Source of the DNA: Pseudomonadota bacterium
GTDB taxonomy: Bacteria; Desulfobacterota; Desulfobacteria; Desulfobacterales; RPRI01
Length of the DNA: 36,593 nucleotides
NCBI GenBank assembly: GCA_018817425.1
Contig: JAHITX010000055.1
Span: 1 to 36,593, forward strand
Direction of reading: 5' to 3'
Below, piece by piece: positions 14,117 to 22,557 of this stretch. The translations under genes were made by a program, and so were the position numbers. The notes below the pieces were generated by a model. It searched no databases. It was not told the DNA's origin and saw only the letters and a program-made list of their open reading frames with translations. Each line of letters starts with the position of its first letter. The stretch's first letter is position 1.

Positions 14117-15238
14117 GTGAGTAGATCAGACAAACCGGATATTGTGTGCCGTCTGAAGGAAATAAGGCAGTCAGCGGGAATATCTCAAATCCAGTTTGCT
14201 TCGCTGGTAGGGATAAAAAGGCAGGCGGTTTATGATATCGAATGTGGCAAATACGTACCTAATACAATGATTGCCCTCCAAATGGCGCGTGTTCTCGGCT
14301 GTAAGGTAGAAGACCTGTTTTATCATAATCTGCCTGAAAATGCGGACGATATAATTTTTGCAGACAAAAACATTGCTCCAAATAATAGAATATCTGTTGT
14401 AAAGATCCGCGACCGGCTTGTCGGCTATTCTCTTGAAGGAAGAAATTTATTCGGACGGGGGTTTTTAGCAGCAGACGGTATGATGGAAGCAGATGGAAAA
14501 ACAGTCAAGCTTTTCGAAAACATTGACAGAATCGAAAAAACCGCCCTGCTTTTAGGCTGTGATCCGGCTTTTGGAATACTTGCTTCCCATATAGCCCGGC
14601 GATTCGCTGATATAAGGCTTAACTGCCGATTTGCTTCAAGCGGACAATCACTCAAACATCTTGCAGCAGGTCAAACTCATATGGCGGCCACACATATGCA
14701 TGATTCGGGGAAAAAACAAGCAAATGTTGTATTTGCAAAGAAAATATTAGGGAAAAAACCTGCACATATAATAGCCTTTGCAAATTTTGAGGAAGGACTT
14801 ATGATAGCAAAGGGGAATCATCTTAAAATAAAAGATGTAACTGATCTTACCAAAAAATCTGTGCGATTTGTCAACAGGGAGCCCGGAGCAGCCTTGCGGG
14901 CGCTTATAGATGATCGTCTTGAAAAATCAAATATTCCTGCTGATAAGATTGCAGGTTACAATATAATGGTATTAAGTCATGAAGAAGGAGCCCAGATGAT
15001 AGTATACGGTATGGCAGATGCCGCACTGGGCTTAAGAGCAATTGCTTCGGCCTGGGGACTCGATTTTATCCCTATGGAAACAGTTCGCTGTGATATTGTA
15101 ATTCCAGCTGACTTAATGGATCATCAAGCTATACGAACAATGCTTGATATACTCCAAACCCGCACATTTCGAGATGAACTCGCTCAACTGCCTGGCTATG
15201 AAAATAAAGATACCGGAAAAACAATTGCTTCTATATAG
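14117..15238 (+). CDS. XRE-family HTH regulator with PBP-like ligand domain (probable mod regulator)
   Basis: 373 residues, GTG start nine bases after AAAGGAGG. Residues about 10-65 are an XRE-type HTH (LKEIRQSAGISQIQFASLVGIKRQAVYDIE). Residues about 135-355 resemble the periplasmic-binding-protein-like domain (PF12727 type) found in molybdate-responsive regulators: LLGCDPAFGILASHI, LAAGQTHMAATHMHD, FVNREPGAALRALID, GMADAALGLRAIA. It likely senses molybdate, molybdenum cofactor or another small ligand and controls the divergent modABC genes, replacing ModE. This architecture is known from molybdate loci in Desulfobacterota and Firmicutes; the effector here is inferred. The stop is followed within 6 bp by an SDR remnant. 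Confidence 0.82.
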   Translation: MSRSDKPDIVCRLKEIRQSAGISQIQFASLVGIKRQAVYDIECGKYVPNTMIALQMARVLGCKVEDLFYHNLPENADDIIFADKNIAPNNRISVVKIRDRLVGYSLEGRNLFGRGFLAADGMMEADGKTVKLFENIDRIEKTALLLGCDPAFGILASHIARRFADIRLNCRFASSGQSLKHLAAGQTHMAATHMHDSGKKQANVVFAKKILGKKPAHIIAFANFEEGLMIAKGNHLKIKDVTDLTKKSVRFVNREPGAALRALIDDRLEKSNIPADKIAGYNIMVLSHEEGAQMIVYGMADAALGLRAIASAWGLDFIPMETVRCDIVIPADLMDHQAIRTMLDILQTRTFRDELAQLPGYENKDTGKTIASI

Positions 15239-15244
15239 AAAATA

Positions 15245-15462
15245 CGAGCAAATACTATTGCACCTTGAGTAATCATAACTCCACCTGTAGAACCTCTTGT
15301 TAATGATCCAAACGTTTCCAAGGTATTTTTGCAAAAGATCCCCATGGGAAAATCGGTCAACCGGAGGATACAGCAAAAATGGCTTTGTTTTTGGCCTCGG
15401 ATGGTTCGAGCTATTCTACAGGAGCCTTGTTTGTAGTAGATGGCGGCTGGACCGCCTGGTAA
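15245..15462 (+). pseudogene. C-terminal remnant of a short-chain dehydrogenase/reductase
   Basis: Translating with two corrections gives RANTIAPxVIITPPVEPLV (x is a TGA stop at 15266-15268), NDPNVSKVFLQKIPMGK, and, after a one-base slip near 15346-15352, GQPEDTAKMALFLASDGSS and TGALFVVDGGWTAW, then TAA (15460-15462). These are the C-terminal SDR signatures (N-x-I-x-PG, GQPEDxA, LFLASD, VDGG). The N-terminal Rossmann half, including the YxxxK site, is absent, so the gene is clearly dead. It abuts the preceding regulator, implying a deletion. Confidence 0.75.
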
Positions 15463-15467
15463 AATGA

Positions 15468-15740
15468 TTAAGCAAGGGAAATAAGCACCTCCGTTTCCGG
15501 CGGCATCTCGGCCAGATCTCTACATTCACGCATACTGTTTTGCCGCTATCAAACGCTCCGTTACCTGTAACACAAACTACACGCCTGCCGGGATTGACGA
15601 TCGGAATTCCCATGGCAATTCCGATACCACAAACCATTACACCAAGATCCCGTGGGTAAAAAAGGAGCTTCAGCGCATCGCCTCAATCGCCCAGTGGCAT
15701 GCCTCAGGCCCGGCAGCAGAAACAACAGCGTTTTTGGAGG
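15468..15740 (-). pseudogene. Fragmented TPP-dependent enzyme remnant and small unknown frame
   Basis: On the minus strand PRDLGVMVCGIGIAMGIPIV and NPGRRVVCVTGNGAF (15551-15655) resemble the thiamine-diphosphate domain entry of acetolactate-synthase-like enzymes, which normally continues with a GDG metal site; here the frame decays after GNGAF. An upstream frame reads AAGPEACHWAIEAMR and then a stop, apparently part of the same broken gene. A 21-codon frame (15468-15533, MRECRDLAEMPPETEVLISLA) follows and is unidentified. With the opposing SDR remnant, this marks a zone of gene decay. Assignment is tentative. Confidence 0.35.
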
Positions 15741-15757
15741 TGCTTCTCATATCTATA

Positions 15758-16456
15758 TTATATGTTTCTTTTTATATCGCCTTTTTCCTTTAATTGATCA
15801 AGATGCTTTCCAACCTCATCTTGAATCTTATCCTGCTTTAGCTTTTCTTCTATCCTTTCTTTAAGATGCGTTTCAAAGAAGTTTTTGATTTCTTCATCCG
15901 ATACTTTAATTTTTTCAACAAACTCTTTATTTATATATTGTTGTATAGTCATTACCTGAGTCATCTGATTTCTTAGAGCAGGTTCAGTTAACTTAACCTT
16001 TGCCATCTCTGTTTTAAATTCTTCTTCATTTGGGAATTGATCTTTGAATTTAGTAAGCTGCTCTTCAATAGTAGAATTATCAACTTTAAATCCATTTTTA
16101 ACACTTTCCTGATAAAGCAATTCACCATCAATAAGTTTTTCAAGAACTTTTTTCTTTATATCGGCAAGACTCTTTTCATCAAGTTTTTCGCCTTTATTAG
16201 CATATTGTTGCTGAACACCGAAAAGCTCCCGCGCAAAATCTTCGCTTTTTATTGTAACTCCATTTACCACAGCTACATCACCCTTTGGCATTTGGCTTAT
16301 TTCGACTTTTTTAATTTTTTTGTTCGGATCAACAAGTTGTGTTTTTGCGGCTTTGACGGCTTTATCTTCTTTTTCTGCTTTAACCGGGGATGCCGTTATT
16401 ATAAAAGATATTATAATTAGCATAACCCACAATAATCTCAAACTTTTTGAATGCAT
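15758..16456 (-). CDS. SurA/PrsA-like periplasmic chaperone lacking the PPIase domain
   Basis: 232 residues. A signal peptide (RLLWVMLIIISFIITASPVKA) predicts export. A SurA N-terminal chaperone domain follows: VAVVNGVTIKSEDFARELF, KKKVLEKLIDGELLYQESVKNGFKV, and TIQQYINKEFVEKIKVSDEEIKNFFETH. In ordinary family members this last motif leads into a parvulin rotamase domain. Here it jumps straight to LKERIEEKLKQDKIQDEVGKHLDQL, which looks like the C-terminal helix that normally follows the rotamase. The protein would thus be an isolated foldase/chaperone for outer-membrane proteins without prolyl isomerase activity. It is monocistronic; which clients it serves is unknown. Confidence 0.75.
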   Translation of the reverse strand: MHSKSLRLLWVMLIIISFIITASPVKAEKEDKAVKAAKTQLVDPNKKIKKVEISQMPKGDVAVVNGVTIKSEDFARELFGVQQQYANKGEKLDEKSLADIKKKVLEKLIDGELLYQESVKNGFKVDNSTIEEQLTKFKDQFPNEEEFKTEMAKVKLTEPALRNQMTQVMTIQQYINKEFVEKIKVSDEEIKNFFETHLKERIEEKLKQDKIQDEVGKHLDQLKEKGDIKRNI

Positions 16457-17047
16457 TAATTTCTCCTTATGTTATGGTTAATTAAAATGTTTTCAACTTA
16501 TTTAATATGCTAAAATATATTAACCGAAGCTAATTTTATGAGCTGCAATATGATTTGACTTTTAAGACCGGATTTAATCCCATTTTAATAATATTATAAT
16601 TTTGTACAAATATCACTTATATGTGTTGTTGTGCAAATATTTTTTTAAGACATACAATATTTATAACTTTTTAGCAAAAGTTACCACTTCATTTCAACAT
16701 TTTGTATTTATTCTTTTCGTTTAAACAAGTCTTTTTAGCAACACCGGATTTTGATTTTTTAGTGTTAAAGTAAAGCAGTAAACTTTTTAACTATAAATAT
16801 AGATTTGCGGTTTATTTTTTTATCAGACAGGATTAACAGGAAACACAGGATAGTTACCGGCCAAAAGCAGGACAGTTATTAAAATACAGGTCTGCATTTG
16901 ACGCACCAAATAGATTGCAATATTTCGCGGCTTATTAAAAACCCCTCGTCGGGAAATCAATCAATGGTTAAAGATATTCTGGGTTCATAAGCTCATAAGT
17001 TGAAAAGGTCAAAGCTGTAAGGTACAAGTGTAAAGTAGTAAAAGCCC
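16457..17047. other. 591-bp AT-rich intergenic region with a triple 9-mer
   Basis: No gene is supported. ACAGGATTA-ACAGGAAAC-ACAGGATAG (16827-16853) is a threefold imperfect 9-bp tandem repeat. The rest is AT-rich with short partial palindromes only. The promoter of the SurA-like gene must lie at its left edge, but no convincing boxes were found. Confidence 0.5.
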
Positions 17048-18202
17048 CTAAAATTCATTTAAGGCGAACATGGCGCAGATGCTGTCAAGAAGAAGCATCC
17101 CTTTTGTTGTAAGACTGTATCTGTCACCAGTTAAAACGGCAAGCCGCCTGTTTTGCAGTTCTGATATAGTTTCTTTGAATATATCCTCGAAAATTATTCC
17201 GAATTTCGCATTAAAGTTATTTATGTTTATTCCTTCAGTTTGTCTTAAACCAAGAAGAATTGATTCCATAATCTGCTGTTCTCTTGAAAGTATTTCTTTA
17301 TCTTCTATCGGTGAGGTGCCTGCTTTAATATTTTTTATGTAATCTTTTACACTTCTCACATTCCATCTTCTTTGTATTCCATCAAATGAATGAGCGCTGG
17401 GCCCAAATCCCGTATAGGGCACATCAGACCAATATTTTTGATTATGTCTTGATTTCTTATTTGAAGAGCGGGAAAAATTTGAAACTTCGTAATGTATATA
17501 AGCTTGGTTTTCTAAAAAGCCTGTGGTTAATTCAAATAAAGAGCCTGCAAGAGATTCCGGCAAGGGAGAAAAACAGCCGGTTTTCATATTATTATAAATT
17601 GGGGTATTAGGCTCATATGTAAGCATATAGCAGGAAATATGTTCAGGTTCAAATTGCATAGCGGTTTCAAGATCCAACAGCCAGGATTTCCCCGTCTGCC
17701 CTGGAATCCCGTAAATAAGATCGATACCAAAATTTTCAAACCCGGCATTTTGCGCCCATCTTATGGCTGTTTTGGCTTCTTTGGCCGAATGAATACGTCC
17801 GAGAAATTTAAGATTATTATCTGAAAAAGACTGAACCCCGATATTTATCCGGTTTATTCCGGTTTGTATTAAATTTTGTAAAGATTCAGGACTTATGGTT
17901 TTAGGATTTACTTCTATTGTTACTTCAGTCTCTGGTGCTATTTTAAACAGCTTGAAAGCCGTATCTAATATTTGTGCTATCTCTTTTGGGTTCAGAACTG
18001 AAGGTGTGCCGCCGCCTATATAAATGGAATCAAATAAAAGCGGCGAAGATCTGTACATAGACATTTCGGCAAGTAGAGCTTTTATAAATTCTTCTTTAAT
18101 AGATAAATCCGTGATGGAATAAAAATCACAATAAGGGCATTTACTTATGCAAAAAGGGATATGTATATATATTCCGGCAGGTTTATTACTGAAGTCTATC
18201 AA
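17048..18202 (-). CDS. hemW: HemW-like radical SAM heme chaperone / coproporphyrinogen oxidase homologue
   Basis: 384 residues. The radical SAM cluster motif is C18-x3-C22-x2-C25 within HIPFCISKCPYCDF. The SAM-binding GGGTPS is at 63-68, EVNPK and NRINIGVQSF follow, then the HemN C-terminal domain (SRHNQKYWSDVPYTGFGPSAHSF). The short N-terminus starting AGIYIHIPFC distinguishes HemW from true oxygen-independent coproporphyrinogen oxidase HemN, which has about 40-50 extra residues. HemW binds heme and hands it to apo-proteins. It starts 9 nt after korC and is probably the last gene of the kor operon. Confidence 0.88.
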   Translation of the reverse strand: MIDFSNKPAGIYIHIPFCISKCPYCDFYSITDLSIKEEFIKALLAEMSMYRSSPLLFDSIYIGGGTPSVLNPKEIAQILDTAFKLFKIAPETEVTIEVNPKTISPESLQNLIQTGINRINIGVQSFSDNNLKFLGRIHSAKEAKTAIRWAQNAGFENFGIDLIYGIPGQTGKSWLLDLETAMQFEPEHISCYMLTYEPNTPIYNNMKTGCFSPLPESLAGSLFELTTGFLENQAYIHYEVSNFSRSSNKKSRHNQKYWSDVPYTGFGPSAHSFDGIQRRWNVRSVKDYIKNIKAGTSPIEDKEILSREQQIMESILLGLRQTEGININNFNAKFGIIFEDIFKETISELQNRRLAVLTGDRYSLTTKGMLLLDSICAMFALNEF

Positions 18203-18211
18203 TTCCTTCTA

Positions 18212-18757
18212 TTATTCCTTAAACGGCTCTCCAAGTTTTATCCCAAGTTCCAGAGCTTTTTTATTTATATCTATAAATCCCGCAGGCATTCTTGTTTCAA
18301 GTACTTTCATAATGGATTCGGGCCGAACAAAATCTATCATAGATATTACTGCTCCCAACATACAGATATTGTATACAACCGGTTTGCCTATATTGTCCAT
18401 AACCGACTGATACATGGGAAGTTCTCTCTGGCGTGCAGCAACTCCGTTATGGGTTTTTACATAATGGGTATCGGTAACAAGAAAGCCACCGGGACGTATT
18501 ATAGGTGAAAATTGGTTATATGCCTCCTGAGTAAGACAGACAAGAAGGTTGGGATTGTTTACTTTTGGAAAATTTATTTCTGAATCCGATATTAATACAT
18601 CGGCTTTTGTTGCGCCTCCTCTTGCTGCTGCTCCGTATGATTGGGATTGTACTGCAACAAGGTTTTCATAAAGAACGGCTGCCTCTGCAATAATAATTGA
18701 AGCAGTAATTACTCCCTGGCCTCCCGAACCTGAAAAAACGATCCTGATTCTTTCCAT
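18212..18757 (-). CDS. korC: 2-oxoglutarate-type ferredoxin oxidoreductase, gamma subunit
   Basis: 181 residues. It begins MERIRIVFSGSGGQGVITAS, the glycine-rich GxGGQGV start of the 2-oxoacid oxidoreductase gamma family, and has SYGAAARGGATKADVLIS, the next conserved block. With KorA, KorB and KorD it forms an enzyme that converts a 2-oxoacid plus CoA to acyl-CoA and CO2, reducing ferredoxin, or runs in reverse to fix CO2. It lies 2 nt after korB. Substrate (2-oxoglutarate, branched 2-oxoacid, or other) cannot be settled from this sequence. Confidence 0.9.
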   Translation of the reverse strand: MERIRIVFSGSGGQGVITASIIIAEAAVLYENLVAVQSQSYGAAARGGATKADVLISDSEINFPKVNNPNLLVCLTQEAYNQFSPIIRPGGFLVTDTHYVKTHNGVAARQRELPMYQSVMDNIGKPVVYNICMLGAVISMIDFVRPESIMKVLETRMPAGFIDINKKALELGIKLGEPFKE

Positions 18758-18759
18758 AA

Positions 18760-19563
18760 TTAATTGCCTTTCGTCGCTCTTTCGATGATTTTATCATACT
18801 CTGCGCAATATTCAGGCTTATCTTTTTCAACAAAAATGCCTGTCTCAATCAGATCAGGATTTTCTTTTTTTGCTTCTGAACCAATGGGCGTTGTCGTTTG
18901 CTTCATAAGTTCCATCATTTCATATGCATTGCCTTCCTTGTTTTTCCTGCCGTAGTAAGTAGGGCACTGGGAAAGGATTTCAACAACAGAAAAGCCTTTA
19001 TGGGTGATCGCCTTTTTGATTAAATCGGTTAACTGCTTTATGTGGTATGTTGTTGAGCGGGCTACGAAAGTAGCGCCGACAGCCGTAGCTAAATCCACAA
19101 CATCAAAGGGATGATCTATATTGGTATATGGCGCTGTTGAAGCAAGAGAGCCATAACCGGAAAGAGGAGAGAATTGTCCGCCTGTCATTCCGTAAACACG
19201 ATTGTTCATAACTATGGCTGTAATATCTATGTTGCGGCGTGCTGCGTGAATGAAATGGTTTCCGCCTATTGCCAGTGCGTCGCCGTCTCCCATCGGGACA
19301 AGAAGATTCAATTCAGGTCTGCTCATTTTTATGCCTGTTGCAAATGCAAGCGCGCGTCCGTGCAGTGTGTGCATTGTGTGAAAATCAAGATAGCCGGATA
19401 TCCTGGCGGAACATCCAATGCCTGATACCATAACAATATCGTTTTTGTTTATGCCGAGCTCTTCTACTGCTTTTATCAGGCCGTTTAAAATTATGCCGTG
19501 CCCGCATCCGGGACACCACATCTGTGGAAAAAACCTTTCTCTGATATAATCTTTAACTGGCAT
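18760..19563 (-). CDS. korB: 2-oxoglutarate-type ferredoxin oxidoreductase, beta (TPP) subunit
   Basis: 267 residues. N-terminal MWCPGCGHGI (C17, C20) and a later GIGCSARI provide cluster ligands seen in this family. The TPP/Mg site is GDGDALAIGGNHFIHAARRN followed by NN at the end of ITAIVMNNRVYGMTGGQFSP, which is strongly characteristic. It carries thiamine diphosphate and the proximal [4Fe-4S] cluster. It ends 2 nt before korC and starts 3 nt after korA, so translation is probably coupled. Confidence 0.93.
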   Translation of the reverse strand: MPVKDYIRERFFPQMWCPGCGHGIILNGLIKAVEELGINKNDIVMVSGIGCSARISGYLDFHTMHTLHGRALAFATGIKMSRPELNLLVPMGDGDALAIGGNHFIHAARRNIDITAIVMNNRVYGMTGGQFSPLSGYGSLASTAPYTNIDHPFDVVDLATAVGATFVARSTTYHIKQLTDLIKKAITHKGFSVVEILSQCPTYYGRKNKEGNAYEMMELMKQTTTPIGSEAKKENPDLIETGIFVEKDKPEYCAEYDKIIERATKGN

Positions 19564-19566
19564 TAT

Positions 19567-20718
19567 TTATACACCTTTGCCTCTGATCAGCCTCATTATA
19601 TTCCTGATATCCGTGGGAGTTATGAGTTCACCGTCAATACGGTTTGCAAGAAATACCTTATCAGGATTGTCTACGGCTGTTTTTACCTGCTGTAGTACTT
19701 GCCCCATGTTCATTTCAACTACTATAACACAATGTGCTTCAGAACATTTTTGCCTTACAATTCCTGCGGGAAAAGGCCATAAAGTCTGAAGTTCAAGCAG
19801 ACCGATACGTTCTCCCCGCGCTCTTCTGTTATTTACCACATGAAGCGCCGATCTGGCTGATGATCCGTAGGAGATAAAAATGGTTCTGGCATCATCAAGA
19901 AAGTATTCTTTATATCTTGCAATATTATAAACATTATTTTCTATCTTATCTACAAGATGGCGAAGAAGCCCATGAACAATTCCAGGGTCACTTGAAGGAA
20001 ACCCCCACATGTCGTGAAAAAGCCCTGTAACATTGTATCTGTGAATGCCTCCGAAATAGGACATAGGAAGACGTCCGTCTTCTCTTGGCAGATAAGGATG
20101 AAAATCGACTCCTTTTTTTACAGAAGTCTTCAGTCTGTCAACAATATCAAGAGCGCCCTTTTCAGGCACTGTTAAACCTTCTCGCATATGCGCTGTAACT
20201 TCGTCAAAAAGAAGAATAACGGGCGTTCTGTATGTTTCGGCCATATTGAAAGCATCAACAGTAATGGAGAAAATATCCTGATGATTTGAAGCGGTAAGCA
20301 CAATTATGGAATGTTCCCCGTGAGTTCCCCACCTTGACTGGTTAACATCGCCCTGGCTGACATGTGTAGGATTACCTGTTGAAGGACCGCCGCGCTGAAC
20401 ATTTACTATCACGCATGGAATTTCGGCCATGATCGCATAACCCAATGCTTCCTGCATGAGAGAAAAACCGGGGCCGCTTGTTGCGGTCATAACTTTATTC
20501 CCTGTTAAAGAGGCCCCTATAATTGCGCATATTGATGCGATTTCATCTTCCATCTGGAGAAATTTTCCGCCTGTTTGCGGAAGTCTTGCTGAAAGCAGTT
20601 CTGCGATTTCAGTTGAAGGCGTTATAGGATAGCCTGCAAAAAAACCAAGCCCGGCATATAACGCAGCTTCTACGCAAGCTTCATTTCCCTGAACAAATTT
20701 TATATTCTTCTCATTCAT
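19567..20718 (-). CDS. korA: 2-oxoglutarate-type ferredoxin oxidoreductase, alpha subunit
   Basis: 383 residues, the normal KorA size. Features: GLGFFAGYPITPSTEIAELL (substrate/TPP pyrimidine domain), KVMTATSGPGFSLMQEALGYA, VNVQRGGPSTGNPTHVSQGD and, in the C-terminal domain, VVEMNMGQVLQQV. Together with korB it forms the catalytic core. The ORF starts ATG AAT GAG after a leader that includes a repetitive hairpin sequence separating it from korD. The absence of a fused gamma domain fits the four-subunit type. Confidence 0.93.
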   Translation of the reverse strand: MNEKNIKFVQGNEACVEAALYAGLGFFAGYPITPSTEIAELLSARLPQTGGKFLQMEDEIASICAIIGASLTGNKVMTATSGPGFSLMQEALGYAIMAEIPCVIVNVQRGGPSTGNPTHVSQGDVNQSRWGTHGEHSIIVLTASNHQDIFSITVDAFNMAETYRTPVILLFDEVTAHMREGLTVPEKGALDIVDRLKTSVKKGVDFHPYLPREDGRLPMSYFGGIHRYNVTGLFHDMWGFPSSDPGIVHGLLRHLVDKIENNVYNIARYKEYFLDDARTIFISYGSSARSALHVVNNRRARGERIGLLELQTLWPFPAGIVRQKCSEAHCVIVVEMNMGQVLQQVKTAVDNPDKVFLANRIDGELITPTDIRNIMRLIRGKGV

Positions 20719-20753
20719 GTTATGGCCTTATTCAGTAACAACACATTTTGTTA

Positions 20754-20835
20754 GGTTCACAGTGCAGGATTCACGGTTGGTTGCCTTTAGATCTTCATTC
20801 TTACCTAACCTTGAACCGTGAACCTTGGAACCTTG
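20754..20835. repeat. Intergenic GGTTCA/TGAACC hairpin repeat, copy 1
   Basis: Between korD and korA. TTCACGGTT (20770-20778) and AACCGTGAA (20814-20822) form a perfect 9-bp inverted repeat, flanked by further AACCTTGAACC/GAACCTTGGAACC runs. A relative occurs at 25768-25830, with TTCACAGTT/AACTGTGAA instead: the central pair G-C has become A-T on both arms. Confidence 0.6.
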
Positions 20836-20848
20836 GAACCTGAATTGT

Positions 20849-21064
20849 TTATTCAGTCTCAATTTCTATGGCAAGATCAGGACACCTTAATTCGCAAAGC
20901 TTGCAGGCAATACAATCCTTGGGACGTGCTGCAACCACTTTTTCATCCTTATCAATTTCAAGAACCTGTTTGGGGCAAAAATGCGCGCAAATTCCGCAGC
21001 CTTTGCACCAGCGCCTGTTTATCTTATGTTCTTTAAGTTTAGCTTTTGCCATATGTTTATTCAC
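20849..21064 (-). CDS. korD: Ferredoxin-type delta subunit of the 2-oxoacid oxidoreductase
   Basis: 71 residues with two CX2CX2CX3C motifs: C20, C23, C26, C30 and C51, C54, C57, C61, hence two [4Fe-4S] clusters. It wires the oxidoreductase to ferredoxin. The frame can begin at GTG 21064, overlapping the upstream radical SAM stop by 4 nt, or at ATG 21052 (MAKAKLKEH); neither has a strong ribosome site. Overlap and short length support the coupled GTG. It is the first kor gene. Confidence 0.88.
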   Translation of the reverse strand: MNKHMAKAKLKEHKINRRWCKGCGICAHFCPKQVLEIDKDEKVVAARPKDCIACKLCELRCPDLAIEIETE

Positions 21065-22227
21065 ATCATTCTGCTAGTCAGTTCATCAATCTGTCTATCC
21101 GCATTTTCAGGATTTATTCCAAGGCTTATACGAGCATTGTCAACTCTCTCGAGCTTTTGCGGATTATTCATATCGCTTAACCGTGAGAAAATACCAAGCC
21201 TTCTTCCAATCCGGTAATTCAATTGCTCCTGTGGCGGCATATCAAGGAATGTACGAAGGACGTTCATAATTTTTTCTTTGTCCTGCGGAAGTTTTCCTTC
21301 AACATCTTCAAAAAGATTCAAGATATGATCGCTTACTATATTGCTTGTTATGTTATCAAGGTTTTCTATAAAAAGCAGAATCTCTTGTGCTGTAATAATA
21401 TCATTGCCTTTTTCAAACCTTCCTGCCCGGTGATCATCATAAAGACCTGTGTTTTGAGGGATTGTAAGCGAGCGCAACCTTATAAAATCCGGATTTATCT
21501 GATTTAAGGCATCTGCGGTTTCAAGAGCATGTTCTTTTGATAAAGCAACACCACCAAGACCCGGCATAACATATTCGGAAAGTTCAAAGCCTGCTTTTTT
21601 CGCTTTTTGCCCTGCTTTTATATGGGTTTCTTTTGTAACTCCTTTTTTCACCATTTTAAGAACTTTGTCCGATCCTGATTCAAGCCCTATATGTATCCTG
21701 TTTAAACCTGCTTCTCTTATAGCCAGAAGATCATCATCGCTTATTCTTGCAACAGTATGGGACCTTGCATAAGATGTTATTCTTTCCGTCCATGGAAAGC
21801 ATTTTTTCATATGCACAAGAATTTTAATAAGATCCGGTGGTTTAATTATAAGGCTGTTTGCATCCTGAAGAAATATTGATTTCATTCCTGCTGAAAGCCA
21901 GTAATATGCAGCATTGAAAGCTCTGCTCTCACCCGGCGCAACATTAATTTCGGAAGTACTTATTTCTTTCTTGCCTTTCTTGCGGGCGTCCTCTGCAAGA
22001 TCAAGCAAATGTGTGACGTATTTATGTAAGGTATCAATATCTTTTATAACATGTTCAACAGGTCGGACAGAAAACTTTGATGCCTTATATACAGGACAAA
22101 AAGAACATCGGTTCCATGGGCAGTTTCTTGTTATGCGTATTAGAAGACTGTGTGCTTCACTAGGAGGGCGAATCGGCCCCTGTTCAAAGCCTTTGTATTC
22201 AGAATCCAAATTGTTATTTGATTTCAT
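21061..22227 (-). CDS. Radical SAM protein of unknown substrate
   Basis: 388 residues. The cluster motif is C36-x4-C41-x2-C44 (RNCPWNRCSFCPVYKAS), a CX4CX2C spacing that differs from the commonest CX3CX2C. The radical SAM barrel continues with NVAPGESRAFN, RIHIGLESGSDKVLKMVKKG and ELSEYVMPGLGGV. It resembles the oxidoreductase-type radical SAM proteins common in anaerobes (HemN/Elp3 SMART class). No B12 or SPASM domain is seen. It overlaps korD by 4 nt, so it is the first gene of the korDABC-hemW cluster; a role in maturation or in the same pathway is possible but unproven. Confidence 0.8.
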   Translation of the reverse strand: MKSNNNLDSEYKGFEQGPIRPPSEAHSLLIRITRNCPWNRCSFCPVYKASKFSVRPVEHVIKDIDTLHKYVTHLLDLAEDARKKGKKEISTSEINVAPGESRAFNAAYYWLSAGMKSIFLQDANSLIIKPPDLIKILVHMKKCFPWTERITSYARSHTVARISDDDLLAIREAGLNRIHIGLESGSDKVLKMVKKGVTKETHIKAGQKAKKAGFELSEYVMPGLGGVALSKEHALETADALNQINPDFIRLRSLTIPQNTGLYDDHRAGRFEKGNDIITAQEILLFIENLDNITSNIVSDHILNLFEDVEGKLPQDKEKIMNVLRTFLDMPPQEQLNYRIGRRLGIFSRLSDMNNPQKLERVDNARISLGINPENADRQIDELTSRMM

Positions 22228-22557
22228 AAGTATATTCCTGATTGAAAAAATTGCAAAAATATTTTAAAGTATACAACATTTTAATTTGATGTGTATATAT
22301 TACGAGCCATTTGGAGAATAATTGATTTTCCCAAAGTTTATGAGAAATAACAATTGCACAAAATTCTCATTAAAACCATAACATAAATTGCCATTTGTAA
22401 AAACCCCTATGTAATAAAATATATATAAGTTTAAATAGTATTTTATCAAGATTGAAAATGCAGGTTTGTTTTATTAAGGTATATTTTACAGGTAATTACA
22501 GTAATAAGAAATGCCGGATTATAGGCCGGTAACAATAAATATAAGTTTATATTTTTT
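22228..22557. other. 330-bp divergent intergenic region
   Basis: Separates the radical SAM gene (minus) from mltG (plus) and must hold both promoters. It is very AT-rich. GCCGGATTATAGGCCGG near 22513 is a small imperfect dyad. I saw no convincing -35/-10 pair or gene. Confidence 0.4.

Noticed and set aside
15652-15864. Plus-strand frame overlapping the SurA-like gene end
   Set aside because: Shadow of the minus-strand SurA-like gene and of the TPP-enzyme remnant.
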